A stretch of DNA of 64,000 bases from Chitiniphilus shinanonensis DSM 23277 (GTDB lineage Bacteria > Pseudomonadota > Gammaproteobacteria > Burkholderiales > Chitinibacteraceae): NCBI RefSeq assembly GCF_000374805.1, contig NZ_KB895343.1, forward strand, positions 62,001 to 126,000, given 5' to 3'. The translations under genes were made by a program, and so were the position numbers. A model generated the notes under the pieces. It saw only the letters and a program-made list of their open reading frames with translations, was not told the DNA's origin and searched no databases. Positions 55,284 through 62,801 of the stretch are shown here, piece by piece. Each line of letters opens with the position of its first letter. Position 1 is the stretch's first letter.

Positions 55284-56027
55284 CTACTTGCCGAAATACT
55301 TGAGGTGGATCTTCTGGTAGGTGCCGTCGGCCTTGATCGCCGCCAGGCCACGGTTGATCCGTTCCAGCAGCGCCTTGTTGCCCTTCTTCACCGCGATGCC
55401 GTAGTACTCCTTCTCGAAGGCGGGGTCGTCCACCAGGCGCAGCCTGGCGCCGGGGTTCTCCACCAGGTAGTTCCTGACTACGCCATTGTCGGCGATCACC
55501 GCTTCCACCTGGGCGGCGCGCAGCGCTTCCAGCGCCTGGACGATGCTGTCGAAGCGGCGGATGTTCGAGCTGGTCTTGCCGAAACGCTGCTGTGCCAGCG
55601 CGTCGCCGCTGGTGCCGCCCTGCACGCCGATCTTGCGCCCGGCGAGATGGGCCAGCGTATCCACCTTGTTGTCCTGCGCGGTGATGATCAGCTGCCTGGC
55701 CTCGAAGTACGGCGCGGAGAAATCCATGGTCCGCTTGCGTTCCGAGGTGATGGTCACCGCCGCGGCGACGATGTCGCGGTCGCCGTTGCGCAGGCCGGTG
55801 AACAGCGCCTCCCACGGGGTGTTGACCAGCTTGATGCGAAAGCCCGCCTTGTCGGCGATGGCCTGGATCAGGTCGGCGTCGAAGCCGACGATCTGCTGCT
55901 GCTCGTTCATCGACTCGAACGGTGCGAAGGTGGCCTCGGTGCCGACCACGTACACCCGCTCGGCGTGCGCCGCACCCAGCAGCAGGGCGCAGCACAGGGC
56001 GGCGAGGCATCTTGGGAACATACGCAT
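55284..56027 (-). CDS. periplasmic amino-acid ABC transporter binding protein
   Basis: A 247-residue solute-binding protein of family 3: signal peptide MRMFPRCLAALCCALLLGAAHA, then YVVGTEATFAPFESMNEQQQIVGFDADLIQAIADKAG, TITSERKRTMDFSAPYFEARQLIIT and the C-terminal YQKIHLKYFGK. RBS AGGAGG. The permease and ATPase genes are not adjacent, so it is an orphan binding protein; polar amino acids are likely ligands. Confidence 0.9.
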   Translation of the reverse strand: MRMFPRCLAALCCALLLGAAHAERVYVVGTEATFAPFESMNEQQQIVGFDADLIQAIADKAGFRIKLVNTPWEALFTGLRNGDRDIVAAAVTITSERKRTMDFSAPYFEARQLIITAQDNKVDTLAHLAGRKIGVQGGTSGDALAQQRFGKTSSNIRRFDSIVQALEALRAAQVEAVIADNGVVRNYLVENPGARLRLVDDPAFEKEYYGIAVKKGNKALLERINRGLAAIKADGTYQKIHLKYFGK

Positions 56028-56115
56028 GGCGGCCTCCTGGAATGGCGCGACGTTGACTTCAGCATGGGCTGCGGCCGCGCCGGGGTGCAATCCGTGAAAA
56101 CAACAATAGCCGCCT

Positions 56116-56244
56116 AGAACGGCTAACAAAACCCTTCTGGCTACGTTGCGCCGGGGCGTCGAGCTTCACTTGCCGCACGCCTTGTACTGTCTACGTTTTA
56201 CGTTTCTTGCCAGAACCGCTGCGCTGGGTTTTTTTCAGCCGCTC
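56116..56244 (-). repeat. Correia-like dispersed repeat, copy 5
   Basis: Reverse orientation, 129 bp. The left end AGAACGGCTAACAAAACCC is intact; the right end (GGGTTTTTTTCAGCCGCTC) touches the sufE stop (TTA at 56245). The core CTTGTACTGTCTACG is at 56181-56195 and CTTGCCAGAACCGC follows. The outer bases CTAGAAC and GCTCTTA again include TA. Confidence 0.87.
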
Positions 56245-56661
56245 TTAACGCGCTCCGGCGTGTTCCCGGGCCGCCTGGCGTAGCCGCTCGACGATGGCGT
56301 TCAGGCCGTTGGCGCGCGACGAGCTGAGAAAGCGTGCCAGTCCGAGCTGCGCCAGCCAGCCGTTGAAGTCCACCGCCAGCACCTCGGCCGGGGTCAGGCC
56401 GTCGAACGCCGCCCGCACCAGTACCAGCAACCCCTTCACCACCCGCGAATCGCTGTCCAGTTGCAATGCCAGCCTGTCGTCGCGCCAGTCGGCCAGCAGC
56501 CAGACACCGCTTTCGCAGCCCTGCACCCGCTGTGCGTCGGTACGGTGGGCGGCATCCAGCGGCGGCAGGTCGCGGGCGATCTGCACCAGCAGGCGATTCT
56601 TGGCCTCCCAGCTGGCGGCCTGGGCGAGCTGCGCGGACACCGCCGCGCGATCCGCGCTCAC
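56245..56661 (-). CDS. sufE: SufE-family cysteine desulfuration protein
   Basis: Takes persulfide sulphur from the SufS desulfurase and passes it on for Fe-S cluster assembly. The 138-residue protein has the active-site Cys in VQGCESGVWLLADW, and FLSSSRANGLNAIVERLRQAA at the C-terminus. It starts with GTG overlapping the sufS stop (GTGA). The TAA stop is directly against a Correia-like repeat. Confidence 0.92.
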   Translation of the reverse strand: MSADRAAVSAQLAQAASWEAKNRLLVQIARDLPPLDAAHRTDAQRVQGCESGVWLLADWRDDRLALQLDSDSRVVKGLLVLVRAAFDGLTPAEVLAVDFNGWLAQLGLARFLSSSRANGLNAIVERLRQAAREHAGAR

Positions 56662-57881
56662 CGCAGCAGCTCCAGCGTGTCGGCCAATGCCGCCAGCACG
56701 GCGTCGATCTCGGCCCGGGTGTTGTACGCGCACAGCGACAGGCGCAGCGTGCCGGACAGGTGCAGCGCCTCCATCAACGGTTGCGCGCAATGGCTGCCCA
56801 CCCGCGTGGCGATGTCGCGCGCATCGAGGAACTGCGCCACGTCGAACGGATGGGCGTGGTCGAACGCCAGCGAAACCAGCGGCCCCTTGCCCGGCGCGGT
56901 GCCGACGATGCGCACGCCGGGAAGCTCCGCCAGCCCGCGTTCCAGCGCGCGGCACAGTTCGGCCTCGTGCGCGGCCAGCGCGGCGCGGTCCTGCCCCGAC
57001 AGCCAGTCCAGCGCGGCGGCCAGGCCCACCGCCTGCGCTAGCGGCGGGGTGCCGGCTTCGAAGCGGTAGGGCGGCGCCTGGTAGGTGGTGCCGGCAAAGC
57101 TCACCCGCTCGATCATCTCGCCGCCGGCCTGCCACGGCGGCATGTCCGCCAGCAGCTCCGCGCGTGCCCACAGCGCGCCGATGCCGGTCGGGCCGAATAC
57201 CTTGTGGGCGGAGAACACCAGGAAATCGGCCTCCAGCGCCTGCACGTCCAGCGGCTCGTGGGCGATGGCCTGGGCGGCGTCCACCAGGACCCGCGCACCG
57301 TGGGCATGGGCGGCGGCGATCAGCTCGCCCAGCGGCGGGCGAGTGCCGATGGCGTTGGACAGCGCGGTCACCGCCAGCAGCCGGGTGCGCGGGCCGAGTA
57401 GTTCGTGGTATTGCGCTAAATCCAGGCTGCCGTCGGGCAACAGGCCGACCACGCGCAGCGTCAGACCGCGCTCGGCGGCCAGCAGCTGCCACGGCACGAT
57501 ATTGGCGTGGTGCTCCAGCGTGGTCAGGATGATCTCGTCGCCCGGGCGCATCTGGCTGCGCCCCCAGCTGTGCGCCACCAGATTGATGGCCTCGGTGGCG
57601 CCGCGGGTGAACACGATCTCGTCGGCGCGCGCCGCGTTGAGAAAGCGGGCCACGGTGCGCCGCGCGCCTTCGAAGGCTTCGGTGGCGGCATGCGCCAGCC
57701 GGTGGGCGCTGCGATGGACGTTGGCGTTGCTGGTTTCGTAGAAACGTCGTTCGGCGTCGAGCACGACCTCGGGCTTGTGGGTGGTGGCGGCGTTGTCCAG
57801 GTAGATCAGCCCGGGATGGGTGCGCAGCAGCGGGAATTGCGCGCGCAGGGCGGCGACGTCGAAAGCGGGGGAAGCGGGCAC
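56658..57881 (-). CDS. sufS: cysteine desulfurase SufS/CsdA
   Basis: PLP-dependent enzyme that removes sulphur from cysteine. The 407-residue class V aminotransferase-fold protein has LIYLDNAATTHKPEVVLDA, ANVHRSAHRLA, the PLP lysine in FSAHKVFGPTG and the catalytic Cys in RVGSHCAQPLM. The GTG at 57881 gives a normal N-terminus (PASPAFDVAALRAQFPLLR); an ATG at 57929 would overlap the divergent nudB start. No sufBCD genes are beside it, so it may be the CsdA/CsdE type. Confidence 0.92.
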   Translation of the reverse strand: MPASPAFDVAALRAQFPLLRTHPGLIYLDNAATTHKPEVVLDAERRFYETSNANVHRSAHRLAHAATEAFEGARRTVARFLNAARADEIVFTRGATEAINLVAHSWGRSQMRPGDEIILTTLEHHANIVPWQLLAAERGLTLRVVGLLPDGSLDLAQYHELLGPRTRLLAVTALSNAIGTRPPLGELIAAAHAHGARVLVDAAQAIAHEPLDVQALEADFLVFSAHKVFGPTGIGALWARAELLADMPPWQAGGEMIERVSFAGTTYQAPPYRFEAGTPPLAQAVGLAAALDWLSGQDRAALAAHEAELCRALERGLAELPGVRIVGTAPGKGPLVSLAFDHAHPFDVAQFLDARDIATRVGSHCAQPLMEALHLSGTLRLSLCAYNTRAEIDAVLAALADTLELLR

Positions 57882-57914
57882 GGGCGGGCTCGTCGGGGGT
57901 ATCGACTGCAATTG

Positions 57915-57920
57915 TATAAT
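57915..57920 (+). promoter_or_regulatory. consensus -10 element immediately before nudB
   Basis: TATAAT ends only seven bases before the nudB ATG, which predicts a start of transcription at or next to the A of the start codon. No clear -35 is present. Confidence 0.6.
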
Positions 57921-57927
57921 GCGCCCC

Positions 57928-58371
57928 ATGACCTACAAGCAACCCGTTTCCGTGCTCGTGCTGATCCATACCCGCGACCTGCGGGTGCTGCTGCTGGAGC
58001 GCTGCGACTTCGCCGACGCCTGGCAATCGGTGACCGGCAGTCGCGAGGGTGAAGAAAGTCTGGCCGAGACCGCCCGGCGCGAAGTGCTGGAGGAAACGGG
58101 CATCGATGCCGCGCATTACGCCCTGCGCGACTGGCAGTGCAGCACCGACTACGACATCTACGAGCGCTGGCGTCATCGCTACGCACCGGGGGTGACGGTC
58201 AACACCGAGCATGTGTTCAGCCTGGAAGTGCCGGATGGCATTGCGGTACGGCTGGCGCCGCGCGAGCATCGGCGTTACCGGTGGCTGAGCTGGCAGGCCG
58301 CGGCCGAGGCGGTGTTCTCGCCGTCCAATGCCGAGGCGTTACGCCAACTGCCCGCGCGGTTCGGTTCTTGA
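57928..58371 (+). CDS. nudB: dihydroneopterin triphosphate diphosphatase
   Basis: Folate-pathway Nudix hydrolase. The 147-residue protein begins MTYKQPVSVLVLIHT and has a complete Nudix box (GSREGEESLAETARREVLEETGI, about 36-58) and the NudB block YDIYERWRHRYAPGVTVNTEHVFSLEVP. There is no ribosome site; the -10 element places the message start near the ATG, so the mRNA may be leaderless. Divergent from sufS. Confidence 0.94.
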   Translation: MTYKQPVSVLVLIHTRDLRVLLLERCDFADAWQSVTGSREGEESLAETARREVLEETGIDAAHYALRDWQCSTDYDIYERWRHRYAPGVTVNTEHVFSLEVPDGIAVRLAPREHRRYRWLSWQAAAEAVFSPSNAEALRQLPARFGS

Positions 58372-58489
58372 CGCGATGTCGACCACGAAACCCCGCGATG
58401 CGGCGTGGCATTCTTCACGTCAATGCACGATGTGACCGGCCTTATCTTGAGCGCTGAGCCACACCCCCGGCTCAACCCCCTGTTGATTT

Positions 58490-58515
58490 GCCCCGCCCCC
58501 TTGGCGGGGCTTTTT
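58490..58515 (+). terminator. terminator after nudB
   Basis: GCCCCGCC, loop CCCTT, GGCGGGGC and five Ts, about 120 bases after nudB. The hairpin-like GAGC...GCTC sequence at 58449-58474 lies before it. Confidence 0.85.
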
Positions 58516-58563
58516 CTTGCCCGTCGTTTCCGGGTGCGGAGTGTTGGGTGCGCCAAATCCACC

Positions 58564-58787
58564 ATTTCGCGCGTGTCACGAAATCGCATCGGGGCGCGAC
58601 AAGCTGGGCGGCTGCCGGGCGGATCGATCTTGATGTGGGAGATCAAATTTCGAACTCAAGATGCTGATTTATATTGGTAAATGAATTTCGTGACAGGTGA
58701 CGTCGAGGCCATTGCGTGTCTTGTCACACAAAAAGAGCACATGATCGTCGTCAATTATTTGGTGACTGTCACAAAATTATGCATAAT
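58564..58787 (+). promoter_or_regulatory. operator array and promoter of the small DNA-binding protein gene
   Basis: Four sites share TGTCAC plus an A-rich flank: TGTCACGAAAT (58574-58584), its exact reverse complement ATTTCGTGACA (58685-58695), TGTCACACAAA (58722-58732) and TGTCACAAAAT (58767-58777). The first also forms a dyad ATTTCG/CGAAAT (58564-58584) and the last is in a perfect GTGAC-T-GTCAC palindrome (58762-58772). A promoter TTGGTG, 17 bases, CATAAT (58759-58787) encloses the last site. The stretch is AT-rich compared with its surroundings. Confidence 0.65.
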
Positions 58788-58815
58788 CTGCTGAACCTTG
58801 TACCCAGGAGTTGTC

Positions 58816-59061
58816 ATGAAGCATGCCGCCGATCGCCATACCGCCGAATTGCCAGGCCTGGATACGCCGCGCCGCCGTGGCCGGCCATCGCTGGGCGCGC
58901 GACCGATGACGCCGGCCGAACGCAAGCGTCGCTCGCGCCAGAACGCCGGCACCACCTCGCTGGAACTCGATCACGCCTTCGTCAAATGGCTGCGCCGGCA
59001 GGCGCAGCAGCAGGGGGTGTCGGTGGGCGAGCTGCTGATGGCCAGGTTCGGCGTGAAATAG
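58816..59061 (+). CDS. small ribbon-helix-helix-like DNA-binding protein
   Basis: An 81-residue basic protein with AGGAG five bases before the ATG. An AT-hook-like RRRGRPSLGARPMTPAERKRRSRQ segment (about 19-42) precedes TTSLELDHAFVKWLRRQAQQQGVSVGELL, a strand followed by two helices as in ribbon-helix-helix repressors and antitoxins. Binding to the TGTCAC array upstream, and so autorepression, is the obvious reading. No toxin gene is adjacent. I cannot name the family. Confidence 0.7.
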   Translation: MKHAADRHTAELPGLDTPRRRGRPSLGARPMTPAERKRRSRQNAGTTSLELDHAFVKWLRRQAQQQGVSVGELLMARFGVK

Positions 59062-59074
59062 CCGGGCCCCGGCG

Positions 59075-60469
59075 ATGGCGACACTCGAAGCGTTGTGGCG
59101 CGCGCAGCGCGCTGCCTGCCTGGAGCACGGCGCGAGCACCGGCCAGCAGCGCCGTGAAGCGCTGGCGCGGCTGGCGCAGGCGGTGCGGGATGACCAGGAA
59201 CTGTTGGTCGCGGCGGTGGCGCACGATTTCGGCTGCCGCCCCGCCGAGGAGACGCGGTTGCTGGAGCTGTTGCCGCTGCTCGATGCGATCCGCCACGCCC
59301 GCCGGCACCTGCGCCGCTGGATGCGCCCGCGCCGGGCGGCGACGAACTGGCAGTTTCTTCCCAGCAAGGCTCGGGTGCTGTACCAGCCGTTGGGCGTGGT
59401 CGGCATCATCGGCGCCTGGAACTACCCGATCCTGTTGACCCTGTCGCCGCTGGTGGACGCGCTGGCCGCAGGCAACCGCGTCATGCTCAAGCCGTCCGAA
59501 CTGGCGCCGGCCACCGCGGCGGCGCTGGCCGCGCTGATCGCCCGCACCTTTCCGCCCGAGCAGGTGACCGTGGTCCAGGGCGACGCCGAGGTCGCCGCCG
59601 CCTTCAGCGCCTTGCCGTTCGATCACCTGCTGTTCACCGGCTCGTCGCGCGTGGCGCGACAGGTGCTGCACGCGGCGGCGGATCGCCTGACGCCGGTCAC
59701 GCTGGAGCTGGGCGGCAAGTCGCCGGCACTGGTTCATGCATCGTTTGCACTGGATCAGGCGGCGGATCGCATCTGCACCGCCAAGTTCTGGAACGCTGGG
59801 CAGACCTGCGTCGCGCCCGACCATGTCTGGGTGCCGACCGCGCTGCTGCCACTGTTCGCCGAGTGCGCCGTCACGGCCATCCGCCGGCGCTGGCCCCAGG
59901 GAGTCGACCAGGCCGACTACACCCACCTGATCAACAATGCCGCCGCGACACGCCAGCGCGAGTTGCTGGACGACGCGCTGGCCCACGGCGCGCGGGCGCT
60001 GTGGCCGGTGGGCGAGTGGGGCGAGGGGCGTGCCTTGCCGCCGGTGCTGCTGCTGGGCTGCACCACCGGGATGCGGGTGATGCAGGAGGAGATCTTCGGC
60101 CCCATCCTGCCGCTGTGCGGCTACGACGAGCTGGATCAGGCGCTGACGCAACTGGCCGCACCGCCGCATCCGTTGGCGCTGTACTACTTCGATCGCGACC
60201 GGACGAGGGTGGAAGCGGTGCTGGCGCGGACGCGCTCGGGCGGGGTGACGGTCAACGATTGCCTGTTCCATCTGGCGCAGCACGATCTGCCGTTCGGTGG
60301 CGTCGGTGCCAGTGGCATGGGCGCCTATCACGGCGAGGCGGGCTTTCGCCGCTTTTCGCACGCGCGCGCCGTGCTGTGGCAAAGCGAAGCGACGGCGCGG
60401 CTGCTCGGCCTGTTCAAGCCGCCTTATCGCCGGCTGGGTCGGCGGCTGGTGGATTGGTTGCTGCGCTGA
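59075..60469 (+). CDS. coniferyl-aldehyde-dehydrogenase-like aldehyde dehydrogenase
   Basis: A 464-residue NAD(P)-dependent aldehyde dehydrogenase with IGAWNYPILLTLSPLVDALAAGN, FTGSSRVARQV, LELGGKSPALV (catalytic Glu), NAGQTCVAPDHV (catalytic Cys) and [19 protein letters not shown]. The HDFGCRPAEETRLLELLPLLDAIRHA N-terminus is like the CalB/class 3 type. It lies 13 bases after the small DNA-binding protein gene, probably in one transcript, which suggests control by the TGTCAC-binding factor. Confidence 0.88.
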   Translation: MATLEALWRAQRAACLEHGASTGQQRREALARLAQAVRDDQELLVAAVAHDFGCRPAEETRLLELLPLLDAIRHARRHLRRWMRPRRAATNWQFLPSKARVLYQPLGVVGIIGAWNYPILLTLSPLVDALAAGNRVMLKPSELAPATAAALAALIARTFPPEQVTVVQGDAEVAAAFSALPFDHLLFTGSSRVARQVLHAAADRLTPVTLELGGKSPALVHASFALDQAADRICTAKFWNAGQTCVAPDHVWVPTALLPLFAECAVTAIRRRWPQGVDQADYTHLINNAAATRQRELLDDALAHGARALWPVGEWGEGRALPPVLLLGCTTGMRVMQEEIFGPILPLCGYDELDQALTQLAAPPHPLALYYFDRDRTRVEAVLARTRSGGVTVNDCLFHLAQHDLPFGGVGASGMGAYHGEAGFRRFSHARAVLWQSEATARLLGLFKPPYRRLGRRLVDWLLR

Positions 60470-60510
60470 TCGATGCGACGCGGCGCCTGTGCGGTCGGAA
60501 CGATGCCGGG

Positions 60511-60825
60511 TCAGACCTCGGGTGGCGGCGGCAGCGGCGTGCTGACCGGGGGGCGGGACAGATAGCTGTAGACGATGGCGTAGGTGAGATAGATCGGTTC
60601 TTCGTCGCCCGCGGCCACCCGGTCGCGCACCAGGCTGGTGAACAGCGTGCGCGCCTGCAAGGTGCGGATACGGCCTTCCTTGGTGTCGCAGGCGGTGAAG
60701 TTGCTGGCGAGCGCATCGATGCTGATGAAACAGTCGATCATGCGGCCGTCTTCCAGCTCGACCTGGAACGGGATGCCGCCGATCTCGTCGACGGGGGTAA
60801 GCACGATGGGATAGGGCAGGGACAT
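60511..60825 (-). CDS. hypothetical protein, weakly DUF1488-like
   Basis: A 104-residue soluble protein (MSLPYPIVLTPVDEIGGIPF...). The segment VELEDGRMIDCFISIDALASNF has the strand and IS-x-EAL look of DUF1488. A Pro-rich C-terminus (PPVSTPLPPPPEV) follows. The start is uncertain, since the ribosome site is poor. Convergent with the aldehyde dehydrogenase gene. Confidence 0.55.
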   Translation of the reverse strand: MSLPYPIVLTPVDEIGGIPFQVELEDGRMIDCFISIDALASNFTACDTKEGRIRTLQARTLFTSLVRDRVAAGDEEPIYLTYAIVYSYLSRPPVSTPLPPPPEV

Positions 60826-61037
60826 CAGTGGCGCTCGTTGCGGAGGTCGACGGTCAATCGAGCATAAGGTAGCGATGCCGGCGAGCATCTGTCCAGCGAC
60901 AGAAGGCGCTCGCTTCGCGGCGGATGGCCCTCCAGTGTTTCTTCCCCGCTCCTACAACGGCTTGCGACGCCGGCCGACAGTCGGGCGCGGTGCGCTGCGG
61001 CACACTGATCGTCGATGGGATCCACGAGGAGGCAGCC

Positions 61038-61436
61038 ATGGACAACTCATTGTCTTCGCAGCAACGGGTGTCTCCCGCACACGCGCGGCAACGGCGCACG
61101 CTGCGGGCCGGTTATCGCCGCCTGACCGCGCGCATGGTGCCGCGAGTGCGTCACGCGTTGGCGGCCATTGCCACTGTGGCCGCGCTGGCCGGCGCGGTCG
61201 GCCTGTGCTTCGTTGCGGAATGGCGTTTCGGCATCGCGCATGCGGCGGTGGCGCTGCTGGCCTTGTCGGCGCTCTGGCTGCAACACCTGCGCCTGAGACG
61301 CGAGCGGGCGCTTGGCGCTCGCCGCGACCAGACGCGGGAGGCGATCTTGCTGTTGGATGTGCTGGACGATCGGATGCCGGCGCCTCGCCTGCATCAGGCG
61401 CAACCCCGGCCGTTGCGCGAGGGCGCCGGGCGCTAG
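61038..61436 (+). CDS. small membrane protein of unknown function
   Basis: A 132-residue protein with AGGAGG eight bases before the ATG. A basic N-terminal 35 residues (ARQRRTLRAGYRRLTARMVPRVR) precede two hydrophobic helices (about 40-58 and 65-83) and a charged cytoplasmic tail. No family is recognised. Its stop is four bases from that of the convergent STAS gene. Confidence 0.6.
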   Translation: MDNSLSSQQRVSPAHARQRRTLRAGYRRLTARMVPRVRHALAAIATVAALAGAVGLCFVAEWRFGIAHAAVALLALSALWLQHLRLRRERALGARRDQTREAILLLDVLDDRMPAPRLHQAQPRPLREGAGR

Positions 61437-61440
61437 CGCT

Positions 61441-61770
61441 TCAGTGCTCCAGCGACAGGGCCGGGCGCGCGGGTGTGACGAACAGGTTGGTCAGATGCAG
61501 GATATCGAGCACCGCGTGCGCGGTGTCGCTACATCGTGCCAGCACGATGGGGCGTGGATGGATGCGTTCGCGCAGGATCAGCAACTGCCCGATGGCCGCA
61601 GTATCCATGTACACCACTTCGCCCAGATCCAGCACCACCGGCGTATGGGCCGGCGCATCGTAGGCGAGGTAGGCCGCTTCGTGGAAATGCGCTTCGCACG
61701 TATAGGTGAATTCGCCCCGCACCGCGAGGCAGACCTGACCTTGTGACGAAAGATGGCAGAGGGTAGGCAT
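61441..61770 (-). CDS. STAS-domain protein (anti-anti-sigma type)
   Basis: A 109-residue single STAS domain: LAVRGEFTYTCEAHFHEAAYLAY, PVVLDLGEVVYMDTAAIGQLLILRERI, RCSDTAHAVLDILHLTNLF. The phosphorylatable Ser of the usual DSSG loop is replaced (MDTAAIG), with Thr as a possible substitute. An in-frame GTG at 61830 would add 20 residues. No anti-sigma kinase is adjacent. The start codon choice is uncertain. Confidence 0.75.
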   Translation of the reverse strand: MPTLCHLSSQGQVCLAVRGEFTYTCEAHFHEAAYLAYDAPAHTPVVLDLGEVVYMDTAAIGQLLILRERIHPRPIVLARCSDTAHAVLDILHLTNLFVTPARPALSLEH

Positions 61771-61955
61771 TGCGGGTTCCGAGCTGACAGATATGTCCGG
61801 CTTGATGGCGATTTCATTATTGACGGCCACAAACTTTTTGCAAGCAGACAGAAAGCAATTGTCGAGCTTCGGTCAACACCGCGATGGCGGTCCCGCGCGG
61901 TTTGGGGGCTCGGCTTTTGCCTGATTTGCCTTGCTTTTTTGAAAGGAGGTGGCGC

Positions 61956-62105
61956 ATGTCCGCCGTGCAACGCCAAACAGCCGACCGCCAGCGTAAAGGC
62001 GTGGACGGTCACAACCGGCCTACGGACGGCGACAAGGCCGGGCAGCCCAGTGCGCTGGCCAGGCCGGTTCCGGGCAACGATCCGCAACAGGACGTCAAGG
62101 ATTGA
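61956..62105 (+). CDS. 49-residue hydrophilic peptide
   Basis: An excellent ribosome site (AAAGGAGGTGGCGC) precedes the ATG and a terminator follows the stop. The product (MSAVQRQTADRQRKGVDGHN and 29 further residues) is rich in Gln, Asp, Gly and Pro and looks disordered, like small stress-induced proteins. No family is recognised. It is next to the KGG protein gene. Confidence 0.6.
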   Translation: MSAVQRQTADRQRKGVDGHNRPTDGDKAGQPSALARPVPGNDPQQDVKD

Positions 62106-62126
62106 GCGTCGCGTCCGTCGTCTTCC

Positions 62127-62151
62127 GGCCCCGCTGCGTGCGGGGCTTTTT
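62127..62151 (+). terminator. terminator after the 49-residue gene
   Basis: GCCCCGC, loop TGCGT, GCGGGGC and five Ts. Confidence 0.85.
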
Positions 62152-62339
62152 GCTGCCTGCGCCGGGCGGGGGTGTGAAGGCCGGCGCTGTCAGGTCCGAC
62201 AGTGCAGCCCTACGCCGATTGCTGCCATGCACTGATAACCGTGCCCCAGGGCCTGCGCCAAGATGGGTTCGTGGCGGCTGGCACCGCAAGTCGGTCGTTT
62301 CACGCCGATCCATCCATCTGATTCTCAAGGAGATTCGCC

Positions 62340-62531
62340 ATGAGTAACCAAAACAAGCAAGGCAGCAGCAACCGCGGTTTCGCCTCGATGGACGAGGACA
62401 AGCAACGCTCCATCGCCAGTCAGGGCGGCAAGGCGGCGCACGAAAAGGGCACGGCCCACGAGTTCAGCTCCGAGGAAGCGCGCGAAGCCGGGCGCAAGGG
62501 TGGCCAGGCCAGCCATGGCGGCCGGCGCTGA
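62340..62531 (+). CDS. KGG-repeat (Con-10-like) stress protein
   Basis: A 63-residue hydrophilic protein with the KGG pattern: GFASMDEDKQRSIASQGGKAAHEKGTAHEFSSEEAREAGRKGGQASHGG, two copies of the (S/G)QGGKA / RKGGQA motif. Such YciG/Con-10 proteins are stationary-phase or stress-induced. AAGGAGA is eight bases before the ATG. RpoS dependence is plausible, not shown. Confidence 0.85.
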   Translation: MSNQNKQGSSNRGFASMDEDKQRSIASQGGKAAHEKGTAHEFSSEEAREAGRKGGQASHGGRR

Positions 62532-62549
62532 TCGTCGCTGCTGAACCGC

Positions 62550-62574
62550 AAGGGCGCCCGAGGGCGCCCTTTTT
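62550..62574 (+). terminator. terminator of the KGG gene
   Basis: AAGGGCGCCC, loop GA, GGGCGCCCTT with a T run. Confidence 0.85.
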
Positions 62575-62801
62575 GCGGGCTCTCGCCGCCGGTGGCCGAG
62601 GCGCCGGGTTCGTCGTTCATCCGCTCCAGCGTTGCCGATCCACGCACTTTTTGCCGCAGCGGATGCAAGGGCCGCATCGCGGCGCACTGTCCTACAGCGA
62701 ATCGGCGGGCGCCCGATAACCGCTGCCTTGCCGCGCATCTACGGTTATCCGGCTTTCCTCAATCCAGGGGCGCAGCCCCCATAACTTCGGAGAATTCAGC
62801 C

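Noticed and set aside
53519-55351. 610-codon minus-strand frame opposite dnaB
   Set aside because: Antisense shadow of dnaB and the ratA region.
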